Shown one piece after another: positions 42,536 to 51,477 of a stretch of 64,000 nucleotides of DNA. Below the pieces are notes generated by a model. It did not search any database and was not told where the DNA came from. It saw only the letters and a list, made by a program, of their open reading frames with translations. The DNA lies in the NCBI RefSeq assembly GCF_024220585.1, contig NZ_JAMXKF010000006.1:69725-133724 (forward strand), written 5' to 3'. Numbering within the stretch: the stretch's first letter is position 1; each line of letters opens with the position of its first letter. The DNA comes from Dyadobacter diqingensis. Lineage in GTDB: Bacteria; Bacteroidota; Bacteroidia; Cytophagales; Spirosomataceae. The position numbers and the translations under genes are program-made.

Positions 42536-43309
42536 ATGCGGGCTATATGGACTGGGGCCATTGGATTTGGTCTCGTAAACATTCCGATAAAATTGTTTAG
42601 CGCTGTTCAGCAGAGCGAGCTTGACCTTGACATGCTGGATAAGAAGGATAACGCTAACATAAAATTTCAACGCGTCAATGCCAACACCGGCAAGGAGGTT
42701 GCCTGGGAAAATATTGTGAAGGGTTACAAAATTGATGACCGATATGTGGTACTTGACGATGATGATTTTGAAAAAGCCAGCCCTGAACAAAACAAGATCA
42801 TAGAAATTGCTGAGTTCGTTGACGAAAAACAAATTGACAGCATGTATTATGAAACGCCTTATTATTTACAACCGGAAAAATCAGGGATCAGGGCGTATGC
42901 ATTATTACGTGATGCGCTTGCTAAAACGGGTATGATAGGCCTGGGGACATTTGTGCTCAGGAACAGGGAAAGTCTGGTTTTGATAAAACCGGTTGGCGAA
43001 TTACTTCTGCTCAATAAAATACGGTTTCATGACGAAATTCGTGAAACCGACGAAATCAATATTCCGGATGTAAAAGTTAAACCCGGGGAGATGAAAATGG
43101 CAGTGCACCTTATCGAGCAGCTGACCACTGATTTTGATATCAGCAAATACAAAGATACGTATTCAGAAAAGCTTCTGAAACTGATCAAGGCCAAGTCAAA
43201 GGGAACGAAAACGACAGCTTCTACCATGAAAGTGGTCCATTCACGCAGTCGTGATCTGATGGCGCAATTAAAGGAAAGTCTGGAAAATAGTAAACGCAAA
43301 GCATCCTGA
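42536..43309 (+). CDS. ku: Bacterial Ku homodimer DNA-end-binding protein
   Basis: The 257-residue protein has the standard bacterial Ku core, starting MRAIWTGAIGFGLVNIPIKL. FQRVNANTGKEVAWENIVKGY and YYLQPEKSGIRAYALLRDALAKTG follow, then GTFVLRNRESLVLIKP and the basic C-terminus KESLENSKRKAS. It threads onto double-strand ends and recruits the ligase in non-homologous end joining. The LigD-type polymerase gene follows 72 bases later on the same strand, which supports this role. Confidence 0.93.
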   Translation: MRAIWTGAIGFGLVNIPIKLFSAVQQSELDLDMLDKKDNANIKFQRVNANTGKEVAWENIVKGYKIDDRYVVLDDDDFEKASPEQNKIIEIAEFVDEKQIDSMYYETPYYLQPEKSGIRAYALLRDALAKTGMIGLGTFVLRNRESLVLIKPVGELLLLNKIRFHDEIRETDEINIPDVKVKPGEMKMAVHLIEQLTTDFDISKYKDTYSEKLLKLIKAKSKGTKTTASTMKVVHSRSRDLMAQLKESLENSKRKAS

Positions 43310-43381
43310 TGTTGCCGGTAAAAGAGACAAAACGAAATTTCGGAAATACACGGTCACCGTGGTCAAAACAATAAGCAAAGT

Positions 43382-44275
43382 ATGAGCCCGAAAGTAGAAG
43401 TTACACATCCTGATAAAATGTACTGGCCGGATGAGAAGATCACGAAGGGTGATCTGATCGCATATTACGAACAGATTTCGCCTAATATTCTGCCTTATCT
43501 GAAAGGCCGTCCGTTATCGCTCAACAGAATGCCAAAGGGAATAAAAGAGCCAGGATTTTTCCAAAAAGATGCCGGTGATATTGCGCCGGAGTGGATGAAA
43601 ACGGCAAAAATACATTCGGAATCCAATGACAAAATGATCGATTATCTGGTGTGTAACGACAAAGCCAGCCTCTTGTTTATTGCAAATCTGGGTTGTATTG
43701 AAATGAACCCCTGGAATTCAACGGTTGAGAATCTGGAAAATCCTGATTACATCGTGATCGATATTGACCCTTCCGCCAAAAATACTTTTAATGAGGTAAT
43801 CGATGTGGCGCTTGTTACGAAAGAAATTTTGGACGAGGCCGGTATAGAAGGTTTTTGCAAAACTTCCGGTTCAACGGGTTTGCATATTTACATTCCTTTT
43901 AACAAAAAACACAGTTACGAGGAAGCCAAGAATTTTGCACATATCATCGCTATGATGGTCAATGAACGCATTCCTGATATTACTACCCTTGAAAGATCAC
44001 TTTCAAAACGCCGGAAAAATCAGATTTATGTGGATTTCCTGCAAAACCGAATCGGGCAAACGCTAGCCTCTGCATATAGTGCAAGACCCAAACCCGGAGC
44101 AACCGTTTCTACACCGCTTGAATGGAAAGAAGTAAAACCCGGGCTGGATTTTCACGATTTCACAATTCAGACAATTTTTAAACGAATTGAGAAAAAAGGT
44201 GACCTTTTTAAAGGGGTTTTGGGAAAGGGTATTGATCTGGACAAAGCAATCAGAAGACTGGAAGTTGTACATTAG
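43382..44275 (+). CDS. LigD-type NHEJ polymerase domain protein (primase-polymerase)
   Basis: This 297-residue protein is the LigD polymerase domain alone. IDIDPS supplies the metal-binding pair D127 and D129, TSGSTGLHIYIP carries the Ser/His motif (S164, H168), and YVDFLQN holds the third Asp. AEP-type polymerases fill or template short gaps and add ribonucleotides at breaks. No ligase or phosphoesterase domain is fused or adjacent, so the ATP-dependent ligase must lie elsewhere or be a separate protein. It pairs with the upstream Ku gene. Confidence 0.92.
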   Translation: MSPKVEVTHPDKMYWPDEKITKGDLIAYYEQISPNILPYLKGRPLSLNRMPKGIKEPGFFQKDAGDIAPEWMKTAKIHSESNDKMIDYLVCNDKASLLFIANLGCIEMNPWNSTVENLENPDYIVIDIDPSAKNTFNEVIDVALVTKEILDEAGIEGFCKTSGSTGLHIYIPFNKKHSYEEAKNFAHIIAMMVNERIPDITTLERSLSKRRKNQIYVDFLQNRIGQTLASAYSARPKPGATVSTPLEWKEVKPGLDFHDFTIQTIFKRIEKKGDLFKGVLGKGIDLDKAIRRLEVVH

Positions 44276-44755
44276 TTACCGCCAGCATTTTAACAAGCGT
44301 CGAATGATGAGTATTTCGCCCAGATGATAGGCGTTATGATCGGCTATCAGCAATGCCTCTCTGAAAATATTCTGCCCTGTACCGTGCGGAAGCGGCTTAT
44401 ACAAATCCGTGCTGCGGTCACTTAATATCTCAACAAAACGCTGTCTGTCATTTTTGATCTGCGCAATACAATTTTCCCATAACGTATCCGTCACTTTTTC
44501 CGGATTCGGCGACCAATATCCATCCGGCCATGCAGGTGATATGTGATCTGCTGAAAGGCAAAATTCCACAATGTCCCACTGTGCGGTCCTGATGTGATCG
44601 ACCAGTTGCCAGATACTGTAAGGTAAATTGTCGGGAATCACAGTTCGCAATGCAGCCGGCAAATCCGCTATTGTCTCATCCAGCGACAAGTGGGCATTCC
44701 CCTTCTCGATCAATGCCATCAATTCAGCGACAATAATATTTCTTTCCTGATCCAT
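44276..44755 (-). CDS. DinB-superfamily protein
   Basis: This 159-residue four-helix-bundle protein has the family's metal-ligand pattern. LVDHIRTAQWDIVEFC gives the first His, and LIADHNAYHLGEILIIRRLL gives the C-terminal pair. DinB/YfiT proteins are often metal-dependent thiol-transferase-like enzymes and some are stress-induced. The stop abuts the stop of the LigD-type gene with no base between. The exact activity is unknown. Confidence 0.85.
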   Translation of the reverse strand: MDQERNIIVAELMALIEKGNAHLSLDETIADLPAALRTVIPDNLPYSIWQLVDHIRTAQWDIVEFCLSADHISPAWPDGYWSPNPEKVTDTLWENCIAQIKNDRQRFVEILSDRSTDLYKPLPHGTGQNIFREALLIADHNAYHLGEILIIRRLLKCWR

Positions 44756-44985
44756 ATGCTCGTTTATAATTGAATATGCTAAATCGATTCCAGGTTAGTA
44801 GCCACGTAAATTTAATGTCCGACAAATTAAATCTGGCGACTGCGCCAGGTAATATTAATCAACTACCAGGATATTTCTAATCATTTTCACAGAAACAGAT
44901 AATTTATAAATCCCGACTGAACACATCCTCATTTTATTCCTTATTTTAGAGAATTCAATTTTTTCACTCAATTATCGCTAAACCC

Positions 44986-46362
44986 ATGGATTCAAAACGC
45001 CGGCATTTTCTTAAAAGTGTTACAGCTGCTTCGGCCTTAATTGCCACCGGAAGCGTTGCAAAACCTTTCAACATCATCCGGGATTTAAAAAAGATCAGTC
45101 CAAACGATAAAATCCGTTTCGCAACCATCGGAATGGGCATTCAGGGAAATCAGGATACAAAAGCAGTGCTGCGTGGCGTGCCGGATGCTGAATTTGTCGC
45201 AGCGGCAGATCTTTACGACGGCCGGCTGACCCGTGTCAAAGAGACTTACGGAAAAGATATTTTCACAACACGCGACTATCGTCAAATCCTGGAACGCAAA
45301 GATATCGACGCAGTATTGGTGGTGACGCCGGATCACTGGCATGACCATATCACCAAGGCTGCTTTACAGGCCGGGAAACATGTCTATTGCGAAAAACCGA
45401 TGGTTCAGCATATTGACGAAGGAAAATCGGTGATTGAAGCCTGGAAAAAGTCTGGCAAAACAATGCAGATTGGCAGCCAGCGTATCAGTTCTGCATCCTT
45501 TAAAGAAGCCAAAAGGCTTTTTCTGGCCGGTGAGATTGGAGAGATCAATTACGTAGAATCCAACAACGACCGCTTTAATTCGCTGGGTGCATGGAATTAT
45601 TCCATTCCTGGCGACGCCTCTCCCACAACCCTTGACTGGGACGCGTTTTTAGGCGATGCGCCCAAAACGCCTTTTGATGCCAAACGATTTTTCCGTTGGA
45701 GAAACTACAAGGACTATGGTACCGGCGTTGCAGGCGATTTGTTTGTGCACCTGATCACCGGTGTTCATTTCGTAACCAATTCACTCGGTCCGGAACGTAT
45801 ATTTTCTTCGGGCGAGCTGAGTTACTGGAAAGACGGCAGAGACGTTCCCGACGTACTGGTTTCGATCCTTGAATATCCAAAAACGGATTTGCATGCAAAT
45901 TTCCAGATGGTGCTACGGGTCAATTTTGCCAATGCCGGCGCTATCGCCAATAACACCCGGATCATCGGAACAGAAGGACAGATAGAATTTACAGAGAATA
46001 ACCTCATTCTTACCAAGAAAAAATTGTCAAAAGCGCCGGGATATGGTGGATATGATAGTTTTGGAACCTTTTCCGCAAGCGAACAAAAGGAGTTCGAGAA
46101 ACAGTACAATGCGCAATATCCTGCCGATACACGAAAGGCTGATCCCGTTAAAGAGATCAGGTTTGAGGCCCCGAAAGAGGACGATGCACATGCGAACCAC
46201 TTCCGTGATTTCTTCGAGAATGTAAAAAAAGGAACACTCGGTACCGTTGAAGATCCTGTTTTCGGATTCAGGGCAGCTGCACCGGTACTTGCCTGCAACG
46301 ACAGTTATTTCAAGAAGAAAATAATTCATTGGGATCCGGTAGCAATGAAACTAAAAAAATAA
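44986..46362 (+). CDS. Secreted Gfo/Idh/MocA-family oxidoreductase
   Basis: This 458-residue protein has a twin-arginine leader (SKRRHFLKSVTAASALIATG). The Rossmann domain (IRFATIGMGIQGNQD) is followed by GKHVYCEKPMVQHI and a C-terminal sheet domain. Family members are NAD(P)-dependent sugar dehydrogenases or, when exported, glycoside hydrolases or epimerases using tightly bound cofactor. Tat export fits a folded, cofactor-bound enzyme. It is a single-gene unit. A half-copy of the palindrome seen near the NarL-type genes lies about 100 bases upstream. Confidence 0.88.
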   Translation: MDSKRRHFLKSVTAASALIATGSVAKPFNIIRDLKKISPNDKIRFATIGMGIQGNQDTKAVLRGVPDAEFVAAADLYDGRLTRVKETYGKDIFTTRDYRQILERKDIDAVLVVTPDHWHDHITKAALQAGKHVYCEKPMVQHIDEGKSVIEAWKKSGKTMQIGSQRISSASFKEAKRLFLAGEIGEINYVESNNDRFNSLGAWNYSIPGDASPTTLDWDAFLGDAPKTPFDAKRFFRWRNYKDYGTGVAGDLFVHLITGVHFVTNSLGPERIFSSGELSYWKDGRDVPDVLVSILEYPKTDLHANFQMVLRVNFANAGAIANNTRIIGTEGQIEFTENNLILTKKKLSKAPGYGGYDSFGTFSASEQKEFEKQYNAQYPADTRKADPVKEIRFEAPKEDDAHANHFRDFFENVKKGTLGTVEDPVFGFRAAAPVLACNDSYFKKKIIHWDPVAMKLKK

Positions 46363-46512
46363 TTGCTGACCTGCGTTGAAATGTACATCAGTTGGCATGG
46401 TTGGTACAATTATAGTAGCTTTTGGGAGGTGTAATTTTACGCGCCGTATTCTGAAAAAATACAGCGTTGAAATGATTCAAATCAATATATCAAACCTTTA
46501 AAGTATTTCGAA

Positions 46513-46986
46513 ATGAAACCAGGAATCGGAATCTCTGATGAAAACAGAAAAGTAGTTGCTGACCAACTGGCCATACTGCTGGCTGACGAATTTATACTAT
46601 ATACCAAGACCCTGAACGCGCACTGGAACCTTGTCGGGCCTGATTTTCACTCTGTTCACGTTTACTTTGAAGAACTTTACGGACAATCAGCTGAAATTCT
46701 GGATAGCGTGGCAGAAAGAATCCGTCAGCTGGGTCATTTCGCACCCGCCAAACTGAAAAACTATTTGCAGATAAGCCACCTTACCGAACAATATGAAGGA
46801 GGTAATGACAGCCTGAGCCTGATCAAATATCTGTTGCAGGATCATGAAAGCATTATCGAGTTTATTCGTGGAAATATCAACACATTTGCTGACCAACATA
46901 AAGATGCCGGAACAAGCGACTACGTAACCGGCCTTATGGAACAGCATGAGAAGATTGCCTGGATGCTGAGAGCGCACGTTCAATAA
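46513..46986 (+). CDS. dps: Dps-family ferritin-like DNA-protection protein
   Basis: This 157-residue protein has the ferroxidase-site helices NAHWNLVGPDFHSVHVYFEELY and AEILDSVAERIRQLG. It assembles as a dodecamer, stores iron and protects DNA under starvation or peroxide. The stretch upstream (46401-46417) contains TTGGTACAATTATAGTA, a motif also found before the small gene at 40461. A terminator follows the stop by 12 bases. Confidence 0.92.
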   Translation: MKPGIGISDENRKVVADQLAILLADEFILYTKTLNAHWNLVGPDFHSVHVYFEELYGQSAEILDSVAERIRQLGHFAPAKLKNYLQISHLTEQYEGGNDSLSLIKYLLQDHESIIEFIRGNINTFADQHKDAGTSDYVTGLMEQHEKIAWMLRAHVQ

Positions 46987-47000
46987 TATGGATATAAAGT

Positions 47001-47041
47001 AAAGAGGGTGTCTCAATTCAAAAATGAGGCATCCTCTTTTC
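47001..47041 (+). terminator. Terminator of dps
   Basis: AGAGGGTGTCTCA and TGAGGCATCCTCT form a stem with two mismatches, followed by TTTT, just after the dps stop. Confidence 0.8.
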
Positions 47042-47124
47042 TTTGGATTTCTAATAACTGAAACTCTATTCTGTAAGGCAACTGTGTCCAATTCTGAAAA
47101 AATCCGATACAGCCCTCCCATAAA

Positions 47125-48360
47125 GATGATCAGCACGCACACCTGTTTTTTGAAATAAACGGACTTCCCGGCATTGAAGCCATAGCGGGCGATGATGCCA
47201 AAAGTATCGCCAAAGCAGCCGGTATCCGGATACCAAGATTCCTTAGAAGCAATGACATGTCCGTCGAAATGCCAAGCCTTCCGGGAAATATATACTATTT
47301 GACACTTAAACATAAAAAGGGCCCAGTCCCGTTTCACATCGTTAAAACAAAAACTGGCAGCGTATCTCGCAGCAATATGGTATCCGACTGGTAAATCTTT
47401 TGAAATTCAACCGAACGATCTTCAAAAATCCCCTTTTGCAAACGGGTCGGGTGGTATGGCTTAACAAAAGACGCCCAAGAAAAACCTCGGCCGAACTGAC
47501 AACACCCGAACCGGCCGACACGACAGCAATTAACCCAATGATTGCTGCTTTGTCGGAGACGCAATCTCTGCCGCCACAAAGACGCGGAAATCAGCCCCTT
47601 GGAAAGAGAAAAGTATGCATCAGCTTCTATTGACGAAAAACAAGATAACACGGTAGCCGAAAATCGTCAGCCGGAGACAGAAACAGCTCCCTCCGCTGTT
47701 GCGGCCGAGACGGAAACTCCCGCCGAGGAAACTAAACCAACCGACGATACGGTCGACCTGGCAGCTGGCGAGCTAGAGGGCAATAATAAGGGTGTAACCA
47801 AATCAGCGACGAAAGCTAAAACGGTATCAGGCAAAACAGAACCTAATTCACAATCCAAAAATCCATTTTCAACACCCTCTGAAAATGCCTCCCACATACC
47901 TGCCAACACGCAACCATCTGCTTTTGCCAATCCTCTGACACCAGTACCGGATAAACCGATTCCAGGTGAGACGACTTCCGCCGACACCTTTCACACGGTT
48001 CAGGATGGACAAACGTTTTTCAGTATTTCCTGATTGTATAATCTATCGGTGAAAGAATTACTTGCGCTGAACAATTTGCAAAAGCTTGTTACATTAAGTA
48101 TTGGTCAGAAACTGATTGTAAAAAAGCAACCTCCTGCTACAAAAGCTCTCCAAACCGGCAACCCGGCACAATCGGCTAATTTAGAACGTAAGGAACCGGA
48201 ACAAGCCACAACATACAGATCGCATATCGTGGCACCTGGTGAAACCGTATTCCGTCTTTCCCAGATTTATCAGCTTAGCATTGAAGAAATTCAGAAACTG
48301 AACAAGCTCTCTGATTTTATAATAAAAACCGGACAAAATATTAAAATACCTCACAAATAA
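47125..48360 (+). pseudogene. Decayed LysM-domain cell-wall protein
   Basis: Three frame segments read as one LysM protein. Segment A (47125-47391) gives LFFEINGLPGIEAIAGDD and RFLRSND and ends at TAA 47392. Segment B, in another frame (about 47400-47600), gives LQTGRVVWLNKRRPRK. Segment C returns to frame A (about 47600-48360) with an Ala/Glu/Thr-rich linker, LysM 1 (HTVQDGQTFFSIS) and LysM 2 (HIVAPGETVFRLSQIYQLS). TGA at 48031-48033 breaks LysM 1 where an Arg codon CGA would fit. That gives two compensating frameshifts plus a nonsense change. An N-terminal glucosaminidase-type domain appears to be missing. Confidence 0.8.
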
Positions 48361-48500
48361 AATACTCGTTCCGGGTATCTGGTAGAACAATACCGAATCC
48401 GTAGATTATCATAAAAAACATTTTACAAAATCTGATACTTTTTCGAATAATCACAGTCTATGATACTGTTATCTTATCTCCCATATTTAACCAAACGGAC

Positions 48501-48743
48501 ATGGAATTCTTGTATTTTCTATTGATTGGAGCTATTTCGGGCTGGCTGGCCGGCTTATTTTTCAAAGGAGGCGGTTTTGGTCTAATCGGTAATATTGCCG
48601 TAGGAATTGTTGGTGCGCTAATCGGCGGATGGCTCGCCCAACAGCTAGGCGTTGGAGGCGGCGGGCTGATATGGCATATTATTGTCGCAGCCATAGGAGG
48701 CTGGATACTTCTTCTGCTGATCAGTTTTGTGAAACGAGCCTGA
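48501..48743 (+). CDS. GlsB/YeaQ/YmgE family small membrane protein
   Basis: The 80-residue protein has three Gly-rich helices (FLLIGAISGWLAGLFF, IGNIAVGIVGALIGGWLA, HIIVAAIGGWILLLLI), matching PF04226. Members are general stress-induced inner-membrane proteins of unclear function, historically called transglycosylase-associated. It is a single-gene unit with its own terminator. Confidence 0.9.
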   Translation: MEFLYFLLIGAISGWLAGLFFKGGGFGLIGNIAVGIVGALIGGWLAQQLGVGGGGLIWHIIVAAIGGWILLLLISFVKRA

Positions 48744-48759
48744 TTCACCTCATCAAAAT

Positions 48760-48795
48760 CCCCTTATGTGTAGCCTGACTGCTACCCATAAGGGG
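48760..48795 (+). terminator. Terminator of the GlsB/YeaQ-type gene
   Basis: CCCCTTATG (48760-48768) and CATAAGGGG (48787-48795) are exact complements, with inner TAGC/GCTA, followed by a T-rich stretch. Confidence 0.85.
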
Positions 48796-48924
48796 ACTTT
48801 CATCTTTACACCAAGCATTTTGTCAAGGGGGGCCGCGTCCTTTTGCCTGTAAACCCCTCCCGCTCACACCAAACGAGATCAGATATCCCTGGATACTTTA
48901 GAAAACTTATTCTTAGCCATAAGA

Positions 48925-48957
48925 CAAAAAAGGATCCATGCAATCACACGAATCCTT
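48925..48957 (-). terminator. Candidate terminator for the degenerate receiver gene
   Basis: AAGGAT/ATCCTT (48930-48935 with 48952-48957), followed on the minus strand by six T, lies about 150 bases after the receiver-gene stop. Confidence 0.45.
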
Positions 48958-49104
48958 ATTAAACTATACAACATTAGTAATTGAATCTTCTAGGCAACAT
49001 TTTTAAGAAAAATCACGAGGGACGGAACCCCGACAAAATTACACTATATCCAGAGGCCATTCGAAGGCAAATAGCAAAAGCCGATTGCAGGACATGCATG
49101 CAAA

Positions 49105-49521
49105 TTAATTAACACACATCGAGGCAACATTAAATACTTCTTTACTTATATATCTTTTACCGGCCAGTAAATTCACCAGGCACTGGTTCAATTCCGATAG
49201 CGCGGCTTTTTTTGAAACGTAGGCATGCGAGCCAAACTTTAAATAAGAAAGTCCCAGGATCAGTTCGGCATTTTCATCATAAATAATCAGTTTGGCGCCA
49301 GAATATCGACTTCTGATTTTCGCAATCGCGTTTTTATTACCGCACCTGGCGCGGCCATTCACGCCTAAAAAAACCAGGGCCACACCGGAGGCCAGGTATT
49401 TGACCGGGACACTTCTCGGATCTGATGCTTCCTGGATGCAGGCGGTTGCAAAACGGTCTTTTAAATAACAGCTTAATCCTTTTCGAAATACAGGAAACTT
49501 ATCAATAATCAAAATATTCAT
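49105..49521 (-). CDS. Degenerate receiver-domain protein (NarL-like, no DNA-binding domain)
   Basis: The 138 residues follow the receiver fold: MNILIIDKFPVFRKGL, then KLIIYDENAELILGLSYLKFG, and YVSKKAALSELNQCLVNLLAGKRYIS. The acidic pair is reduced to one Asp. The phospho-acceptor position reads FLGVNG, with Gly where Asp belongs. The protein ends where the linker to a NarL-type HTH would begin, so neither phosphorylation nor DNA binding is expected. It may act as a dimerisation partner for the nearby NarL-type regulators, or be decaying. Confidence 0.75.
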   Translation of the reverse strand: MNILIIDKFPVFRKGLSCYLKDRFATACIQEASDPRSVPVKYLASGVALVFLGVNGRARCGNKNAIAKIRSRYSGAKLIIYDENAELILGLSYLKFGSHAYVSKKAALSELNQCLVNLLAGKRYISKEVFNVASMCVN

Positions 49522-50227
49522 CGTCTTGATTTTAACTTACCCAAAACTATTTAGTTATGTAAAAAACTGTGAATTTAAAGGCACATCTCTCAACTCTCCG
49601 CTAATCAATATACGTCAATAAACTTAATGAGCTGACAATGAAACAGGTCCATCATCTCATTACATTCAAGAAAATTTCCAGGCGAGAAATCAAGCGTCTA
49701 TGAAACAACAGCATTTCACAGATTGCTCGTGAACAAATGTAGAAAAACCAAAACTTAATACGGCTCGAACTAAAACGCAGAACCATTAGAAATGATACTA
49801 AGGATTTTATAAAACTCTCTTAACCCGTGATTGGTCTTTGAACAAATTGAAAAAAGGGAAAAACCAGAACAGACTTCTATACTTATTTAGAATTTATTTT
49901 CAAATGATAAATCAGCCGTTTACGATCAATAAATTGTTTAAATCAGAATTGGTCGAAACACATAAATCATAAAATCTATTTGTAAAACAGCAGATTCCAA
50001 ATAAGAATCACTTTCAGTTACATTTATATCATTAAACAATGCAAAAATCATCGCAACGCTGCTCCGTTGAAATGTCAAACACATTTTCAGAGCCATAAGG
50101 CGAGTCGCACAGTAGAAATATTTCGAACGGATTTCGAGTAAATTACGAACGCGAACGTCGTATTATTACCGTGATAGTTCTAATTTTACAGAAATTCTTT
50201 ACCCACCCGTGTTAAACTCATAACCAG
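49522..50227. other. Regulatory intergenic region upstream of the first NarL-type gene
   Basis: No credible gene is present in these 700 bases. Useful elements lie near the right end: GCAACGCTGCT (50053-50063), CGTTGAAATG (50065-50074), and the palindrome core TAGAAATATTTCGAA (50113-50127). The first and third recur upstream of the second NarL-type gene. Confidence 0.5.
50113..50127. promoter_or_regulatory. Recurrent palindrome, copy before NarL-type gene 1
   Basis: TAGAAATATTTCGAA is a 15-base match to the copy before the second NarL-type gene, in the same orientation. It lies 100 bases before the start codon, against 104 for the other gene. Confidence 0.6.
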
Positions 50228-50896
50228 ATGAACCAAAACACCACTAAATTTTTGATCATCGAAGACCATGAAGTTGTCGTCTTTGCATTAAAGGAAATAC
50301 TTTTTAAACATTTCCCTAATACCCATTTACAAGCCGTTAATTCGGTTGATGAGGGAGTCCGAACTTTAAAAGGCAGTTCCTTCGACCTGATTATTCTAGA
50401 CATTGATGTAAACGGCGGAAACAGTCCGAAAATGATCTCGCAACTTCGACAGGTACAGCCGCAAATAAAAATCCTGATCCACTCGGGAATGGAAGAAGAC
50501 AAAGGCTCGCTAAGATACCTTTCGGCTGGCGCAGATGGTTTTTTTTCAAAGAAAGATCCGTTTCCACTGCTGCCTATGGCAATAAAGACCATCTTAAATG
50601 GCAAACGTTATATTAACCACTCAACCCAGGCGCTAATTACCGACAACTACTTCAACCATCCCGGCACCTCAGAATTTGGGCAGCAGGCGGTGGTGTTTTC
50701 TTCCCGGGAACAGCAGGTGATCAGCCTGCTCCTTGCAGGAAAGTGGACAAAAGAAATTGCCGATGTACTGGACCTTAAGCTATCTACGGTAAGTACCCAC
50801 AAAGCAAGGATATTTGAGAAGCTTGACATAAGCAGCATCATTGAGCTCTACAAAAAAATCGAAGTTGGCTGGCCTGAGCTACTTGAAAAGGCATAG
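50228..50896 (+). CDS. NarL/FixJ-type response regulator 1
   Basis: The 222-residue protein has a receiver domain (FLIIEDHEVVVFAL, acceptor Asp in LIILDIDVNGG, K in FFSKKD) and a LuxR-type HTH (SSREQQVISLLLAGKWTKEIADVLDLKLSTVSTHKARIFEKLDI). It is a paralogue of the protein encoded at 61534-62190. No kinase is adjacent. The shared upstream palindrome and the HTH type suggest that both genes are controlled by the same site, possibly by their own products. Confidence 0.9.
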   Translation: MNQNTTKFLIIEDHEVVVFALKEILFKHFPNTHLQAVNSVDEGVRTLKGSSFDLIILDIDVNGGNSPKMISQLRQVQPQIKILIHSGMEEDKGSLRYLSAGADGFFSKKDPFPLLPMAIKTILNGKRYINHSTQALITDNYFNHPGTSEFGQQAVVFSSREQQVISLLLAGKWTKEIADVLDLKLSTVSTHKARIFEKLDISSIIELYKKIEVGWPELLEKA

Positions 50897-51110
50897 CGCC
50901 TACGAATTAAAATTTTATAGTTTCAGAATAGCGTATATACCTTATCGTCGGCTGGTTATGTTTGTTTTCAATGATCTAGTGCCGTTTGTGAATCTTTAAT
51001 GCCGCCCCGTACAATTTTTATTAAACCAAATCACCGACCATATCCATATTTTAGCCCGGTTACTGACTTCCATCATGCGTGACGTAAATCAATCCCTTAA
51101 AATAAAATGC

Positions 51111-51342
51111 GCTTATCTCCGCAACGATCGAAAAGACAGTTCAAACCGGTGAGCGGGATAAAGTATTCAAACTAGGTGTTATCATTTCCGATCTATCGAG
51201 CCGGATGTAGAGCATGCTCAAAGAGTTTCCGGACTACGTTAAGATCGAGGTGTATGGCAATCAAATGCAATTTAGTAATGAAGTAAAGGTCAGGCGGACT
51301 GATAAGATATACTTTCAGTTGCTTTTTGATCGACAGATGTAA
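51111..51342 (+). pseudogene. Gene remnant with in-frame stop
   Basis: Reading the frame that includes KTVQTGERDKVFKLGVIISD gives about 77 protein-like codons. They are broken by TAG near 51209 and end in TAA at 51340. The part after the stop could be a 42-codon frame (ATG 51214) with FPDYVKIEVYGNQMQFSN. I recognise no family. The mix of charged and aromatic residues suggests former coding sequence rather than noise. Confidence 0.4.
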
Positions 51343-51390
51343 AGAATTGCCTGGCATATCACAACATCTGCCAGGCAATTCTTTACATCT
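51335..51390. terminator. Perfect 22-bp inverted repeat
   Basis: Positions 51335-51356 and 51369-51390 are exact reverse complements around a 12-base loop. The inner part contains TTGCCTGGCA. It overlaps the end of the remnant and precedes the stop of the tail-fibre-like gene by 88 bases, so it probably works as a bidirectional terminator. Confidence 0.7.
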
Positions 51391-51477
51391 ATTATTTTGG
51401 GCCGCGTACTGAAACTGATATTTGGGTTACCTGACTTTTCAGGAAATTTTTCCAGCTTCTTTTATGTCCCACACTTG

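Noticed and set aside
44871-44883. ATATTTCTAATCA before the oxidoreductase gene as a full palindrome site
   Set aside because: Only the right half matches; the left arm is absent, so it is listed only as a half-copy in the palindrome finding.
46687-47337. 216-codon minus-strand frame
   Set aside because: It is antisense to dps, its terminator and the LysM pseudogene, and shows no domain.
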